Source: Microbispora hainanensis (GTDB taxonomy: Bacteria; Actinomycetota; Actinomycetes; Streptosporangiales; Streptosporangiaceae). From it: a DNA stretch of 64,000 nucleotides. A program made the position numbers and the translations under genes. The stretch is from the NCBI RefSeq assembly GCF_036186745.1, contig NZ_CP108086.1, positions 7,254,001 through 7,318,000 of the forward strand, in the 5' to 3' direction. The notes under the pieces are model-generated. The model searched no databases and was not told the DNA's origin. It saw only the letters and a list, made by a program, of their open reading frames with translations. Of this stretch, positions 35,897 to 45,253 are shown piece by piece (position 1 is the stretch's first letter; each line of letters starts with the position of its first letter).

Positions 35897-38067
35897 CTAT
35901 GGCCCAGCCGGGCGGACAGCTCGCGCAGCAGTTCCAGGGCGGCGTCGGCGATCACCGTGCCGGGCAGGAAGATCGCCGAGGTGCCCGCGGCGCGCAGCTC
36001 CTCGACGTCGTCCGGGGGGATCACCCCGCCGACCACGATCATGATGTCGTCCGCGCCGAGGTCGGCGAGCGCCTGCCGCAGCGCGGGCACCAGCGTCAGG
36101 TGCCCGGCCGCCAGCGAGGAGACCCCGACCACGTGCACGTCGGCCTCGACGGCCTGCCGGGCGACCTCCTCGGGCGTCTGGAACAGCGGGCCGACGTCCA
36201 CGTCGAACCCGAGGTCGGCGAAGCCGCTCGCGATCACCTTCTGGCCCCGGTCGTGACCGTCCTGGCCCATCTTCGCGACGAGGATCCGGGGCCGGCGGCC
36301 CTCCGCCTTCTCGAACTGCGCGCACGCCTCCCGCACCCGATCCGCGGCGTCGCCCACCTCCGCGCGATACACGCCCGATATCGTACGGATCTGCGCGGCG
36401 TGCCGTCCGAAGACCTTTTCCAGCGCGTCGGAGATCTCCCCGACCGTGGCCTTGGCCCTGGCGGCGTTCACCGCGAGCTCCAGCAGGTTCTCCCCGCCGG
36501 CCGCGCCCTTGGTCAGCGCCTCCAGCGCCTGGGCGACGGCGTCGGCCGAGCGCTCCTCGCGCAGCCTGCGCAGCTTGTCGATCTGCTGGTTGCGCACGGC
36601 CGTGTTGTCGACCTTGAGCACCTCGATCGGCTCGTCGGCCTCGGGGCGATACTTGTTGACGCCGATCACCGGCTGCCTGCCCGAGTCGATGCGGGCCTGG
36701 GTGCGGGCCGCCGCCTCCTCGATGCGCATCTTGGGCAGCCCCTGGTCGATGGCCCTGGCCATGCCGCCGGCCCGCTCGACCTCCTGGATGTGGCCCCAGG
36801 CCGTCCGCGCCAGCTCGCGGGTGAGGGTCTCGACGTAGAAGGAGCCGCCCCACGGGTCGATCACCCGCGTCGTGCCCGACTCCTGCTGGAGCAGGAGCTG
36901 GGTGTTGCGGGCGATCCGCGCCGAGAAGTCGCTCGGCAGCGCGAGCGCCTCGTCCAGGGCGTTGGTGTGCAGCGACTGCGTGTGCCCCTGGGTGGCCGCC
37001 ATCGCCTCGACGCAGGTCCGCACGACGTTGTTGAACACGTCCTGTGCGGTCAGCGACCATCCGGAGGTCTGGCTGTGCGTGCGCAGCGACAGCGACTTGG
37101 GGTTCTCCGGGCCGAAGCCCTTGACCAGGCGGGCCCACAGCAGCCGGGCGGCGCGGAGTTTGGCGACCTCCATGAAGAAGTTCATGCCGATGCACCAGAA
37201 GAACGACAGGCGCGGCGCGAAATCGTCGATGCCCAGCCCCGCGTTGACGCCCGCGCGCAGATACTCCAGACCGTCGGCCAGCGTGTACGCGAGCTCCAGG
37301 TCGCAGGTCGCCCCGGCCTCCTGGATGTGGTAGCCGGAGATCGAGATGGAGTTGAACTTCGGCATCTTCCTGGAGGTGTACTCGAAGATGTCGGAGATGA
37401 TCCGCATCGAGGGGCCCGGCGGGTAGATGTAGGTGTTGCGGACCATGAACTCCTTGAGGATGTCGTTCTGGATGGTCCCCGCCAGCTTGTCGGGCGTGAC
37501 GCCCTGCTCCTCGGCCGCGACGATGTAGAGCGCCAGGATCGGCAGCACCGCGCCGTTCATCGTCATCGACACGCTCATCCGGTCGAGCGGGATGCCGTCG
37601 AAGAGCTGCCGCATGTCGTAGATCGAGTCGATCGCCACGCCCGCCATGCCGACGTCACCGGCGACGCGGGGGTGATCGGAGTCGTAGCCCCGGTGGGTCG
37701 CGAGATCGAAGGCGACCGACAGGCCCTTCTGCCCGGCCGCCAGGTTGCGCCGGTAGAACGCGTTGGACTCCTCGGCCGTGGAGAACCCGGCGTACTGCCG
37801 GATGGTCCACGGCTGGGTGACGTACATCGTCGGGTAGGGGCCGCGCAGGAACGGCGCGATGCCCGGGTAGGTCCTGAGGGACGGGCCGTCCTCCAGGTCG
37901 GCCGCCGTGTAGAGCGGCTTGACCGCGATGCCCTCCGGGGTCTCCCACACCGCGTCATCCCACGCCGCGTCATCTCGCGCCGCGTCATCTCGCGCCGTGG
38001 CACCGGGGTGGACGTCCGGCGCCACGGCGCTCGACCCCAGGTCAATCTCCGAGAAGTCCGGAATCAT
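35893..38067 (-). CDS. mutB: Methylmalonyl-CoA mutase large (catalytic) subunit
   Basis: 724 aa. Substrate barrel ([40 protein letters not shown]) followed by a C-terminal cobalamin-binding domain with DGHDRGQKV (DxHxxG). Interconverts succinyl-CoA and (R)-methylmalonyl-CoA, linking propionate/odd-chain/branched-chain catabolism and polyketide extender supply to the TCA cycle. Within the N-terminus a 15-bp tandem repeat (37950-37994) encodes an ARDDA-type repeat, an oddity outside the catalytic core. Overlaps mutA and meaB by 4 nt on either side. Confidence 0.97.
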   Translation of the reverse strand: MIPDFSEIDLGSSAVAPDVHPGATARDDAARDDAAWDDAVWETPEGIAVKPLYTAADLEDGPSLRTYPGIAPFLRGPYPTMYVTQPWTIRQYAGFSTAEESNAFYRRNLAAGQKGLSVAFDLATHRGYDSDHPRVAGDVGMAGVAIDSIYDMRQLFDGIPLDRMSVSMTMNGAVLPILALYIVAAEEQGVTPDKLAGTIQNDILKEFMVRNTYIYPPGPSMRIISDIFEYTSRKMPKFNSISISGYHIQEAGATCDLELAYTLADGLEYLRAGVNAGLGIDDFAPRLSFFWCIGMNFFMEVAKLRAARLLWARLVKGFGPENPKSLSLRTHSQTSGWSLTAQDVFNNVVRTCVEAMAATQGHTQSLHTNALDEALALPSDFSARIARNTQLLLQQESGTTRVIDPWGGSFYVETLTRELARTAWGHIQEVERAGGMARAIDQGLPKMRIEEAAARTQARIDSGRQPVIGVNKYRPEADEPIEVLKVDNTAVRNQQIDKLRRLREERSADAVAQALEALTKGAAGGENLLELAVNAARAKATVGEISDALEKVFGRHAAQIRTISGVYRAEVGDAADRVREACAQFEKAEGRRPRILVAKMGQDGHDRGQKVIASGFADLGFDVDVGPLFQTPEEVARQAVEADVHVVGVSSLAAGHLTLVPALRQALADLGADDIMIVVGGVIPPDDVEELRAAGTSAIFLPGTVIADAALELLRELSARLGHR
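37950..37994 (-). repeat. 15-bp tandem repeat (3 copies) inside the mutB N-terminus
   Basis: Three near-identical 15-bp units (CCGCGTCATCYCRCG) encode a short acidic repeat ([15 protein letters not shown]) near residue 30. In frame, so the protein stays intact; expansion or contraction by slippage would be tolerated. Confidence 0.85.
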
Positions 38068-39923
38068 CGAGCCACTCCCAGATCGTCGAACGTCGCGCGG
38101 AGCACCCCGAGCGCGTCACAGCCGGCGTACAGGGTGGCGTCCACCCCCTCATACTCCCCCTTCCCCGCCAGCCACACCGTGCGCGCCCCGGCCTCCCGCA
38201 GCGCCGCGGCCACCGCCGCGGCGTGCTCGCCGTAGAGCCGGTCGCTGGAGCACAGGCAGGCCACGGGGGTGCCGCAGTCGCGGAAGGCGGCGGCGATCGC
38301 GTCCGGGTCGGTGCCGGGGCCGCTGGTGACGGTCGCGACGCCGCCCGCCGCGAACAGGTTGGCGGCGAACGTCGCCCGCGCGGTGTGCGCGGCGACCGGC
38401 CCGATCGTGGCGAGGAACACGGTGGGCCGGCTCGGCTGGGCGTCGGCGATGTCGCGCAGCGCCTCGAACTCCTCGGCGTAGCGCGTCACCGGCAGGCCGC
38501 CACGCCCGCCATCGGACGCACCGCCGGACGCAGGGCCGGGTGTGACGGCGGGTGTGGCTCGGGTTTTGACGGCCGGTGTGACGGCGAGCCCGGGGCCGGG
38601 CCGCCGGGACACCGGCCTCTCCTTCAGGTCGGGGAACTCGCTGACCCCGGTGATCGGGTCGCGGCGGTGGGCGATGGCGTCCGCGCGCCTGGCCCTGGTC
38701 GCCGCCAGCCGCTCGGGGACCAGCCGCTCCAGCGCGGCCGCCATCCCACCGGCCCGCTCGATCTCCTGGAACCACGCCCAGGCCCGGGCGGCGAGGTCGG
38801 CGGTGAGCCGTTCCACATACCATGAGCCGCCGGTCGGGTCGGCCACGCGGGCGACGTTCGCCTCCTCCACCAGCAGCGACTGGGTGTTGCGGGCGATGCG
38901 GCGGGCGAACGCGTCGGGCAGCCCGAGACAGGCGTCGAACGGCTGGACGGTCACCGCGTCGGCCCCGCCCACTCCGGCCGCGAAGCAGGCGACGGTCGTG
39001 CGCAGCATGTTCACCCAGGGGTCCCTGACCGTCATCATCGCCGAGGAGGTGACCGCGTGCTGGAGCTGGGCCCCCGGCCCGCCGACCACCTCGGCGACCC
39101 GCGCCCACAGCCGCCGGGCGGCCCGGAGCTTGGCGATCGTGAGGAACTGGTCGGCTGTGGCGGCGTAGCGGAACTCGATCTGCCCGAACGCCTGCTCGGC
39201 CGTCAGGCCCGCGTCGGTCAGCGCCCGCAGGTAGGCGACGCCGGTCGCGACCGAGCAGCCGAGCTCCTCGGCGTCCGCGCCGCCCGCGTCGTGGTACGGC
39301 AGCGCATTGACCGTGATCGCCCGCAGGCCGGGGTGGCCGGCGGCGCAGCGGCGGGCGAGCGCCACGGCGGCGCCGGTGTCCACGGGCGCGCCGGTGCGGG
39401 CCGCCAGCCCGATCGGGTCGGCGCCCAGGTTGCCCCCCGGCAGCGCCACCCCCTCGGCCAGGCGCAGGAACGCCTCCGCCGCCTCGGCCGTACGCGGGCC
39501 GGCGTCGAGGACGACCGGGGCGAGGTCGAGGAGGACGCCGTCGAGCACGGCCGGCAGCGCGGCCGGGTCGATGGCGTTCAGGTCGAGCCACAGGGACGTG
39601 ACGCCGTTCTCCAGGTCGGCGTGGATCGCCTCCCGCGTCGCGGCCGGGTCCGGGTCGGCGTGCCGCTGGCGCACGTCCCACGGACCGGGCATGCGCGTCG
39701 TCCGGGGCGCGGACGGCACGTCGGCGGCGTCGTACAGCGGTGCGACCGCCACCCCGTCGTAGGTCGTGGTGGTCAGGGCGGCCTCGACCTCGTCCGGCGA
39801 ACCCTCCCAGCCCGACCTGCGCAGCACCTCGGCCGCGAGCGTCCTCCACTGCTCCCGCGTGGCCTGTGGGAATCCCGCCGCGGGATCGGCGAGGTCGTCG
39901 AGTTCAACAGGCGGCACCGTCAT
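38064..39923 (-). CDS. mutA: Methylmalonyl-CoA mutase small subunit
   Basis: 619 aa, structurally like the large subunit but without DxHxxG: the C-terminal flavodoxin-like domain reads [17 protein letters not shown]. It supports the catalytic chain. A Pro/Ala/Thr-rich linker ([21 protein letters not shown]) separates barrel and C-domain. ATG 39923 is supported by the TAGCAT -10 7 nt upstream, although the frame stays open to 40730. The stop overlaps mutB. Confidence 0.95.
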   Translation of the reverse strand: MTVPPVELDDLADPAAGFPQATREQWRTLAAEVLRRSGWEGSPDEVEAALTTTTYDGVAVAPLYDAADVPSAPRTTRMPGPWDVRQRHADPDPAATREAIHADLENGVTSLWLDLNAIDPAALPAVLDGVLLDLAPVVLDAGPRTAEAAEAFLRLAEGVALPGGNLGADPIGLAARTGAPVDTGAAVALARRCAAGHPGLRAITVNALPYHDAGGADAEELGCSVATGVAYLRALTDAGLTAEQAFGQIEFRYAATADQFLTIAKLRAARRLWARVAEVVGGPGAQLQHAVTSSAMMTVRDPWVNMLRTTVACFAAGVGGADAVTVQPFDACLGLPDAFARRIARNTQSLLVEEANVARVADPTGGSWYVERLTADLAARAWAWFQEIERAGGMAAALERLVPERLAATRARRADAIAHRRDPITGVSEFPDLKERPVSRRPGPGLAVTPAVKTRATPAVTPGPASGGASDGGRGGLPVTRYAEEFEALRDIADAQPSRPTVFLATIGPVAAHTARATFAANLFAAGGVATVTSGPGTDPDAIAAAFRDCGTPVACLCSSDRLYGEHAAAVAAALREAGARTVWLAGKGEYEGVDATLYAGCDALGVLRATFDDLGVAR

Positions 39924-39930
39924 GAACCGG

Positions 39931-39936
39931 ATGCTA
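39931..39936 (-). promoter_or_regulatory. Leaderless -10 (TAGCAT) for the mutAB-meaB operon
   Basis: TAGCAT fits TAnnnT and ends 7 nt before the mutA ATG; no Shine-Dalgarno or clear -35 is present. Confidence 0.5.
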
Positions 39937-40052
39937 GATGCCGTGGCCCCGCCGCGGAGCCCCGGGGTCCGCAATGTGGACAACTCCGTTCGGGGCATAG
40001 CGGCGATCTTCCTCAGTATTGTGATCTCGGTCATGGACGGGAGGGCGGGACG

Positions 40053-41894
40053 ATGAGCGCGGACGGGGCCGGGGCGTCGCTCGGCAGCGGCTACGTGCTG
40101 CTCGACGAGATAGGCGCAGGCGCGATGGGCAGCGTCTGGCGGGCTCGGCACCGCGACACCGGGGAGACGGTGGCGGTGAAGCTGCTGCGCGAGGGCCTCG
40201 GCGACGACCAGGACCTGGTCCTGCGGTTCGTGCAGGAACGCAACGTGATGCGGTCGCTGCGGCACCCCAACATCGTCGCCATCCGCGACTTCGTGGTCGA
40301 GGGCCGGCGTCTGGCCCTGGTGATGGACCTGGTCGAAGGGTGGAACCTGCGCACCCTCCTGCAGCGGCGTGGCACGCTGCCCCCGGCCGAGGCGGCCGGG
40401 CTGCTCGCCCAGGTGGCCGACGGCGTGGGGGCCGCGCACGCCGAGGGCGTCGTCCACCGGGACATCAAACCGGGGAACATCCTGGTCGAGGAGAGCACCG
40501 GACGCGTCCGGCTCACCGACTTCGGCGTGGCCCGCATCCTGCACGGGCCGGGCCTCACCCAGACCACCTCGATCATCGGCACGCCCACCTACCTCGCTCC
40601 GGAGGTGGCCGAGGGAGGCACCCCCACCACGGCGGTGGACGTGTACGCGATCGGGCTGATCCTCTACGAGCTGCTCGCCGGGCGCCCGCCGTACGTCGCC
40701 GACCATCCGATGGTGGTGCTGCGGCGGCACGCGACGGCCGTGCCCCGGCGGCTGCCCGGAATGCCGGACGCCCTGTGGCAGATCGTCTGGGCCTGTGTCG
40801 CGAAGGATCCCGCCGGCCGCCCCGATGTGGCGCAGGTGGCGGCGGCGCTGCGCGACGCGGTGCCGTCGCTCGCCGGCCTGCCCGCCCTGCCGCCGATCGC
40901 GTGGTCGGATCCGCCGTCCGCCACCTCGGAGACCGTACCCTCAGCCGCCCCTGGCACCCCGGCCGCTCCTACGGGACCGGTGGGACCGGACATTCCGGCC
41001 TCTCCGGCTACCCCCGCGCAACCGGCGGGACCGTACACCCCCGCCACCCCGGTGGGACCGGTCGATGCGGCCGGGCCTTCCGGTGCCGCGACGGGTGAGG
41101 AGACCATGGCGTCGACGCGGGGCCGGGGCTCACGGCGGCGCCTGGTCTCCGTCGTCACGGGCGCCACCGCCCTGGCGCTCACCGCGTCGGTCCTGGCCGT
41201 CCTGTCCCCGTGGCGGTCGGGGGCGAGCGACGGAGCGGCCGGCACGACGGCGCGGCGGCCGGCGGCGACTCCCGCGACCCCCGTCTCCACACCGGCATCG
41301 GCCGAGCCGTCGCACCGCCGCACCCGTGAAGCGGCGCGGCGCAGTCCTGGGCATGATCCCGGCGCGGCGGCCTCCACGCCGCCTGCCCGGCCGCGCCCCG
41401 CGCAGTCGCCCACACAGCGGCCCGCCACGCGGCCGTCTCCCACGCGGCAGGCGGCCGCATCACCCCGGCCGCGCCGGTCGGAGGCCGTGGCGACGGAAGA
41501 ACGCGGCGCTGACGAGGCGAAGCGCGCCCGTCAGACCCCCGAGTGGCAGTGCCGGTCCTGGATCTCGGTCGGCGACGCGATGGGCACGGAGATGTCGCCC
41601 TGCTTCGCCATGGTGGGCGACGTTTTCTATCTCATGGGCCGGATCAGGGGTGCCGCGTCCGTACGGTCCGACATCCACATCCAGCTCTACGACAGCACGG
41701 CGGAGCAGAACGTCTCGCAGCCGTTCATCTGCTCGGGCGTCTCACCCGCCGGCGACGGCGCGACCGTCAGCTGTGGTCCGTTCACCGCCACGGCTCCGCA
41801 CACCGGCGGCTATCACGACGTACGGCAGCGGTGGCGGAAGACGGGCACCTCGGCCTTCGGCGGCGGCGCGGAGAGCCCCGGCGTCGTCTGGTGA
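40053..41894 (+). CDS. Membrane Ser/Thr protein kinase with extracellular C-terminal domain
   Basis: 613 aa. N-terminal Hanks kinase: GAGAMGSVW (P-loop), VAVKLL (Lys), HRDIKPGNIL, DFGVA, APE, all intact. A Pro/Ala/Thr linker leads to a membrane span (LVSVVTGATALALTASVLAVL, about residue 370), a low-complexity Pro/Arg region, then a ~120-residue extracellular domain with four Cys (WQCRSW, SPCFAM, FICSG, VSCGPF) that should form disulfides. No PASTA repeats, so it is not PknB-like in sensing. GGGAGGG precedes ATG 40053. Divergent from mutA. Confidence 0.92.
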   Translation: MSADGAGASLGSGYVLLDEIGAGAMGSVWRARHRDTGETVAVKLLREGLGDDQDLVLRFVQERNVMRSLRHPNIVAIRDFVVEGRRLALVMDLVEGWNLRTLLQRRGTLPPAEAAGLLAQVADGVGAAHAEGVVHRDIKPGNILVEESTGRVRLTDFGVARILHGPGLTQTTSIIGTPTYLAPEVAEGGTPTTAVDVYAIGLILYELLAGRPPYVADHPMVVLRRHATAVPRRLPGMPDALWQIVWACVAKDPAGRPDVAQVAAALRDAVPSLAGLPALPPIAWSDPPSATSETVPSAAPGTPAAPTGPVGPDIPASPATPAQPAGPYTPATPVGPVDAAGPSGAATGEETMASTRGRGSRRRLVSVVTGATALALTASVLAVLSPWRSGASDGAAGTTARRPAATPATPVSTPASAEPSHRRTREAARRSPGHDPGAAASTPPARPRPAQSPTQRPATRPSPTRQAAASPRPRRSEAVATEERGADEAKRARQTPEWQCRSWISVGDAMGTEMSPCFAMVGDVFYLMGRIRGAASVRSDIHIQLYDSTAEQNVSQPFICSGVSPAGDGATVSCGPFTATAPHTGGYHDVRQRWRKTGTSAFGGGAESPGVVW

Positions 41895-41920
41895 CCGTGA
41901 TCTGACTGGTGACCGTGTGA

Positions 41921-42694
41921 CTAGGACTTGGCGAAGGCGGCGTTCCAGGTGATGGGACCGACGATGCCGTCCACGTCGAGGCGCCGGTCCTTCTGGAACC
42001 TGCGGCACACGTCGCGGGAGTCGGGGCCGTACGCGCCGTCCACGACGATGTCGTAGCCGAGCTCCTTCATCCGGGCCTGCCAGGTGCGCACGTCGTCGCC
42101 GCGCATCACCGGCGGATACCTGAGCAGGCGGCCGGGCCACTTCTGCGCGGGCTCGGGTTCGGGGTCCGGCTGCGGCTGGGTGGCGCCGGGACGTGGCGCG
42201 CCCTTCTTGATCCAGGCGTACAGCGGGTCGCCGGGGCAGTCGGTGGAGTAGCCGTCGCGGTGGCCCTTGATCTCCTTGCCCGCGCCGCCCTTGGCACGCA
42301 GGTATTCCACCGCGTCCAGGATCGCGTGCAGGATGCCGTCGGTCGGCTGGACCAGGCCGGCGTTGCCCACGAGACCGAGCACCGCGTAGTGGCCGGAGTT
42401 CAGGCCGGGTCCGTTGGCGGCCGGCAGGTGTCCCGGTCCTCTCCCGACGAATACCTTCCGATGCGGGCAGGCCACCATCGAATAGCCGATATCGATCCAG
42501 CCATTGCCGTCGATGTGGAAGCTCTGGATGGACTTCACCATGGCCACGCACTTGGCATGGTCGCCGACGATGCCCGGGTCCACCCGGCCGCCGGTGTAGT
42601 GCACCTTCACGCCGCGCGTGGAGGACAGCGACGAGTACGAGCCTCTGGGTGGACGCGCGCCCCATTCAGCGCGGGACACGAGATCGATGGCCAC
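41921..42694 (-). CDS. N-acetylmuramoyl-L-alanine amidase (PGRP/Amidase_2) with peptidoglycan-binding domain
   Basis: 257 aa. PGRP/amidase_2 domain with zinc ligands in VHYTGG and HRDGYSTDCPGD, and a C-terminal peptidoglycan-binding 1 domain (VRTWQARMKELGYDIVVDGAYGPDSRDVCRRFQ). It cleaves the lactyl-amide bond between MurNAc and L-Ala. From GTG 42694 (GGAGAG 4-5 nt upstream) there is no signal peptide; the upstream frame to 42772 does not add one either. A cytoplasmic location would be typical of a phage-type endolysin or a protein released by other means. Divergent from the AAA gene. Confidence 0.88.
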   Translation of the reverse strand: MAIDLVSRAEWGARPPRGSYSSLSSTRGVKVHYTGGRVDPGIVGDHAKCVAMVKSIQSFHIDGNGWIDIGYSMVACPHRKVFVGRGPGHLPAANGPGLNSGHYAVLGLVGNAGLVQPTDGILHAILDAVEYLRAKGGAGKEIKGHRDGYSTDCPGDPLYAWIKKGAPRPGATQPQPDPEPEPAQKWPGRLLRYPPVMRGDDVRTWQARMKELGYDIVVDGAYGPDSRDVCRRFQKDRRLDVDGIVGPITWNAAFAKS

Positions 42695-42856
42695 AGTGCT
42701 CTCCGTTGAAAACCGTACGACTGGATACCGAGCGTAGCGGTAACACGCCAACAGGTACTGCCTTTTGCCCACAAGAAACCGCTTAAACGGCTTGGAAACT
42801 GAATACGCCTATAAATCCATTCGACAGAGCGATGCGCCCGCGGAGATCATCGCGGT

Positions 42857-43978
42857 ATGTCCGTTGTCAAGGAGGTCGACTTCTCTCCTCACTCCACGCC
42901 GCCGCGGCCGGTGCCGATGCGGATCTGGCTCGACGACACCGACAGCCCGGCCGACGTCATCGACGCCCTGGCGCTGTCGCCGTTCGCGACCAGCGAGCAG
43001 CCCTGGTCGCGCACCACCAGCCTCGGCCGGGTCCGCGCCGACGCCCCGCTGACCGCCGAGGGCGGCCGGCTGCTGCGGGTCGCCCAGCACACCGACGGGT
43101 ACGAGACCCGGCTCATCGCGGGCGAGGGATGGACGCTGCGGGTGGTCCGCAACTCCAACCGGTCGGCGACGCTGACCGCCACGGCGGTGACCGAGGAGCT
43201 GGCCGGCTCGGTCCTGGAGCAGGCGACCAGGGACGCGGAGGAGGCCGCCCCCGAGGCCGACCACGTGCGGATGGGCTTCTGGTGGCGGTCGAGCCACGGG
43301 CCGCACCGCTCCGCCAAGCCCATCACGACCTCCTCCTGGGAGGAGATCAGGAGGAACTACCCCACGGCCGCCACTGGCCGCCTGGACGCCCTCATGGCGA
43401 CCACGGCGGCCGACGTGACGGGCCGGCTGGTCCTCCTGCACGGCCCGCCCGGCACCGGCAAGACGACGCTGCTGCGCACGCTCGCGCGCGAGTGGGCGCC
43501 GTGGTGCCAGGTCGACTGCGTGCTCGACCCCGAGCTGCTGTTCAACGACCCCGGCTACCTGATGGACGTCGCCGTCGGCTGGGACGGCCCGGGCGACGAC
43601 GAGGAGCCGCGCTGGCGGCTGCTGGTCCTGGAGGACTGCGACGAGCTGATCCGCGCCGAGGCCAAGCAGTCGACGGGCCAGGGCCTGTCGCGCCTGCTCA
43701 ACCTGACCGACGGGCTGCTCGGCCAGGGCAGGGACGTGCTCGTGGCCATCACGACCAACGAGGACCTCAGCAGGCTCCACCCGGCCGTCGTACGGCCCGG
43801 GCGGTGCCTGGCGCAGATCGAGGTCGGCCGGTTCGACGCCGGGCAGGCGGCCGAGTGGCTGGGCCGCGCCCAAGGCGCCGGTCCGGGCGGCGCCACGCTG
43901 GCCGAGCTGTTCGCCCTGCGGGACGGCCGTCCCGCCGTCGCGTCCGAGCCCGCCCCCGCCACCGGTCTCTATCTCTGA
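42857..43978 (+). CDS. AAA-family ATPase, DUF5925 type
   Basis: 373 aa. N-terminal ~140 residues are a beta-rich recognition domain (DDTDSPADVIDALALSPFATS), then an AAA core with Walker A HGPPGTGKTTLLR, Walker B LLVLEDCDELI, sensor-1 AITTNE and an Arg finger (VVRPGRCLAQIE). Single AAA module; the family is uncharacterised. The ATG at 42857 has only GGAG 11 nt upstream. It is followed by four direct repeats and the C39/S9/M20 peptidase operon, but the 117-nt gap makes co-transcription uncertain. Confidence 0.85.
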   Translation: MSVVKEVDFSPHSTPPRPVPMRIWLDDTDSPADVIDALALSPFATSEQPWSRTTSLGRVRADAPLTAEGGRLLRVAQHTDGYETRLIAGEGWTLRVVRNSNRSATLTATAVTEELAGSVLEQATRDAEEAAPEADHVRMGFWWRSSHGPHRSAKPITTSSWEEIRRNYPTAATGRLDALMATTAADVTGRLVLLHGPPGTGKTTLLRTLAREWAPWCQVDCVLDPELLFNDPGYLMDVAVGWDGPGDDEEPRWRLLVLEDCDELIRAEAKQSTGQGLSRLLNLTDGLLGQGRDVLVAITTNEDLSRLHPAVVRPGRCLAQIEVGRFDAGQAAEWLGRAQGAGPGGATLAELFALRDGRPAVASEPAPATGLYL

Positions 43979-44052
43979 CCGGCCCGGGCTACCTCTGACC
44001 GGCCCGGGCTACCTCTCACCGACCAGAGCTACCTCTCACCGACCAGAGCGGC
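43973..44052 (+). repeat. Four 20-bp tandem direct repeats over the DUF5925 stop codon
   Basis: Units 43973-43992, 43993-44012, 44013-44032 and 44033-44052. Units 1 and 2 are identical (CTCTGACCGGCCCGGGCTAC), units 3 and 4 nearly so (CTCTCACCGACCAGAGC...). Unit 1 contains the TGA stop, so copies 2-4 lie downstream of the gene. Stems such as CTCT/AGAG can form within units; function unknown. Confidence 0.85.
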
Positions 44053-44095
44053 CGATACCGTACTGTCCGAATGTGTCGGATACGTAAACCATCCG

Positions 44096-45253
44096 ATGCG
44101 CCAGGTCGGGGCGGAAACAACAATCGGCGAGGTGGTCACCCTGCTGTCGGCCGGACCGAGCCCCCAGGTGAGCCCCGTCGTCCTCCACCGGTGGTCCGTC
44201 GAGGCTCAGGAGACGGGGAAGGCGAAATATCTGGATCCGTTCGCACCGGGCGGCGAGCGGGAGTGGCCCTACCTCCGCTGGACGTCCCCCGAGCGGGATA
44301 TCGGCTTCCCCGCCACCGAGCTGGTGCCGTCGTGGACGGCCGCCGCGCCGCCCGGCGCCTGGCTGGAGATCGAGATCCAGGCACGGACCGTCACCGGCGA
44401 ACTGACCAAGTGGTATGTCATGGGCCGGTGGGCCGAGACGGACGCCGACATCCACCGCACGTCGCTGCCGGGCCAGGGTGACGCCGACGGGGACGTCGCC
44501 GTCGACACCTTCGTCGCGGCCCGCCCCGTCACCTCCTACCGCGTGCGCGCCACCCTGTACGGCAGCGGCGGCGCCGTGCGGTCGCTGGCCGTGATGGCCT
44601 CGGCCGTGGGGCAGGCAGGCAGAGGCGGCCCGCCGGGGCTGCGGGCGGTCGAGCTCGACGTCCCGCGCCGTTCGCAGAAGGCCCACACCGGGCACTACCC
44701 GCAGTGGGACGGCGGCGGGGAGTCGTGGTGCAGCCCCGCGTCGTTCACGATGGTGCTGGACTATTGGGGGCGCGGGCCCACGCCGGCCGACCTCGCCTGG
44801 GTCACCCCCGGCGACCCGTGCCCGGCGGTCGACCACGCCGCGCGCGACATGTACGACCACAGCTACCAGGGCACCGGCAACTGGCCCTTCGGCGTCGCGT
44901 ACGCCGGGCGGTACGGGCTGGACGGCTTCGTCACGCGGCTGCGCTCGCTGGCCGAGCTGGAGCGGTTCATCGCCGCCGGAATCCCGGTGATCACCTCTCA
45001 GGCGTTCCGCGATCACGAGCTGCCGGGTGCCGGATACTCCACGGGCGGGCACATCATGGTCGTCACGGGTTTCACGGCCGACGGCGACGTCATCGCGAAC
45101 GACCCGGCCGCGCCGGACGACGACGGCGTGCGGCGGGTGTACCCGCGTGCGGCGTTCGAGAGCGTCTGGCTGCGCGCCACGAGCAGCGGGGGGATCGCGC
45201 ACATCGTGCATCCTCCCGGCACTCCGCTTCCAGAATCCGGGGGGAACTGGTGA
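44096..45253 (+). CDS. C39-family (papain-fold) cysteine peptidase
   Basis: 385 aa. The N-terminal ~200 residues form a beta-rich domain (PYLRWTSPERDIGFPATELVPSW; WLEIEIQARTVTGE) of unknown role; the C-terminal peptidase_C39_2-type domain has Cys in GESWCSPASFTMVLDYWG, His in GGHIMVVTGF and the following NDPA, so the catalytic pair is intact. Gene order with an S9 and an M20 peptidase suggests joint peptide breakdown. Signal peptide not seen, so location unclear. The last codons overlap the S9 start (GTGA). Confidence 0.85.
   Translation: MRQVGAETTIGEVVTLLSAGPSPQVSPVVLHRWSVEAQETGKAKYLDPFAPGGEREWPYLRWTSPERDIGFPATELVPSWTAAAPPGAWLEIEIQARTVTGELTKWYVMGRWAETDADIHRTSLPGQGDADGDVAVDTFVAARPVTSYRVRATLYGSGGAVRSLAVMASAVGQAGRGGPPGLRAVELDVPRRSQKAHTGHYPQWDGGGESWCSPASFTMVLDYWGRGPTPADLAWVTPGDPCPAVDHAARDMYDHSYQGTGNWPFGVAYAGRYGLDGFVTRLRSLAELERFIAAGIPVITSQAFRDHELPGAGYSTGGHIMVVTGFTADGDVIANDPAAPDDDGVRRVYPRAAFESVWLRATSSGGIAHIVHPPGTPLPESGGNW

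Noticed and set aside
35899-38235. 778-codon frame antisense to mutB
   Set aside because: No domain and low-complexity composition; mutB-meaB overlap and motifs explain the region.
39057-40052. Upstream extension of the Ser/Thr kinase frame
   Set aside because: Lies over mutA on the other strand; the kinase begins just before its P-loop with a ribosome site at 40053.
44704-45249. Upstream extension of the S9 peptidase
   Set aside because: Runs antisense-like through the C39 catalytic domain in another frame; GTG 45250 overlaps the C39 stop.
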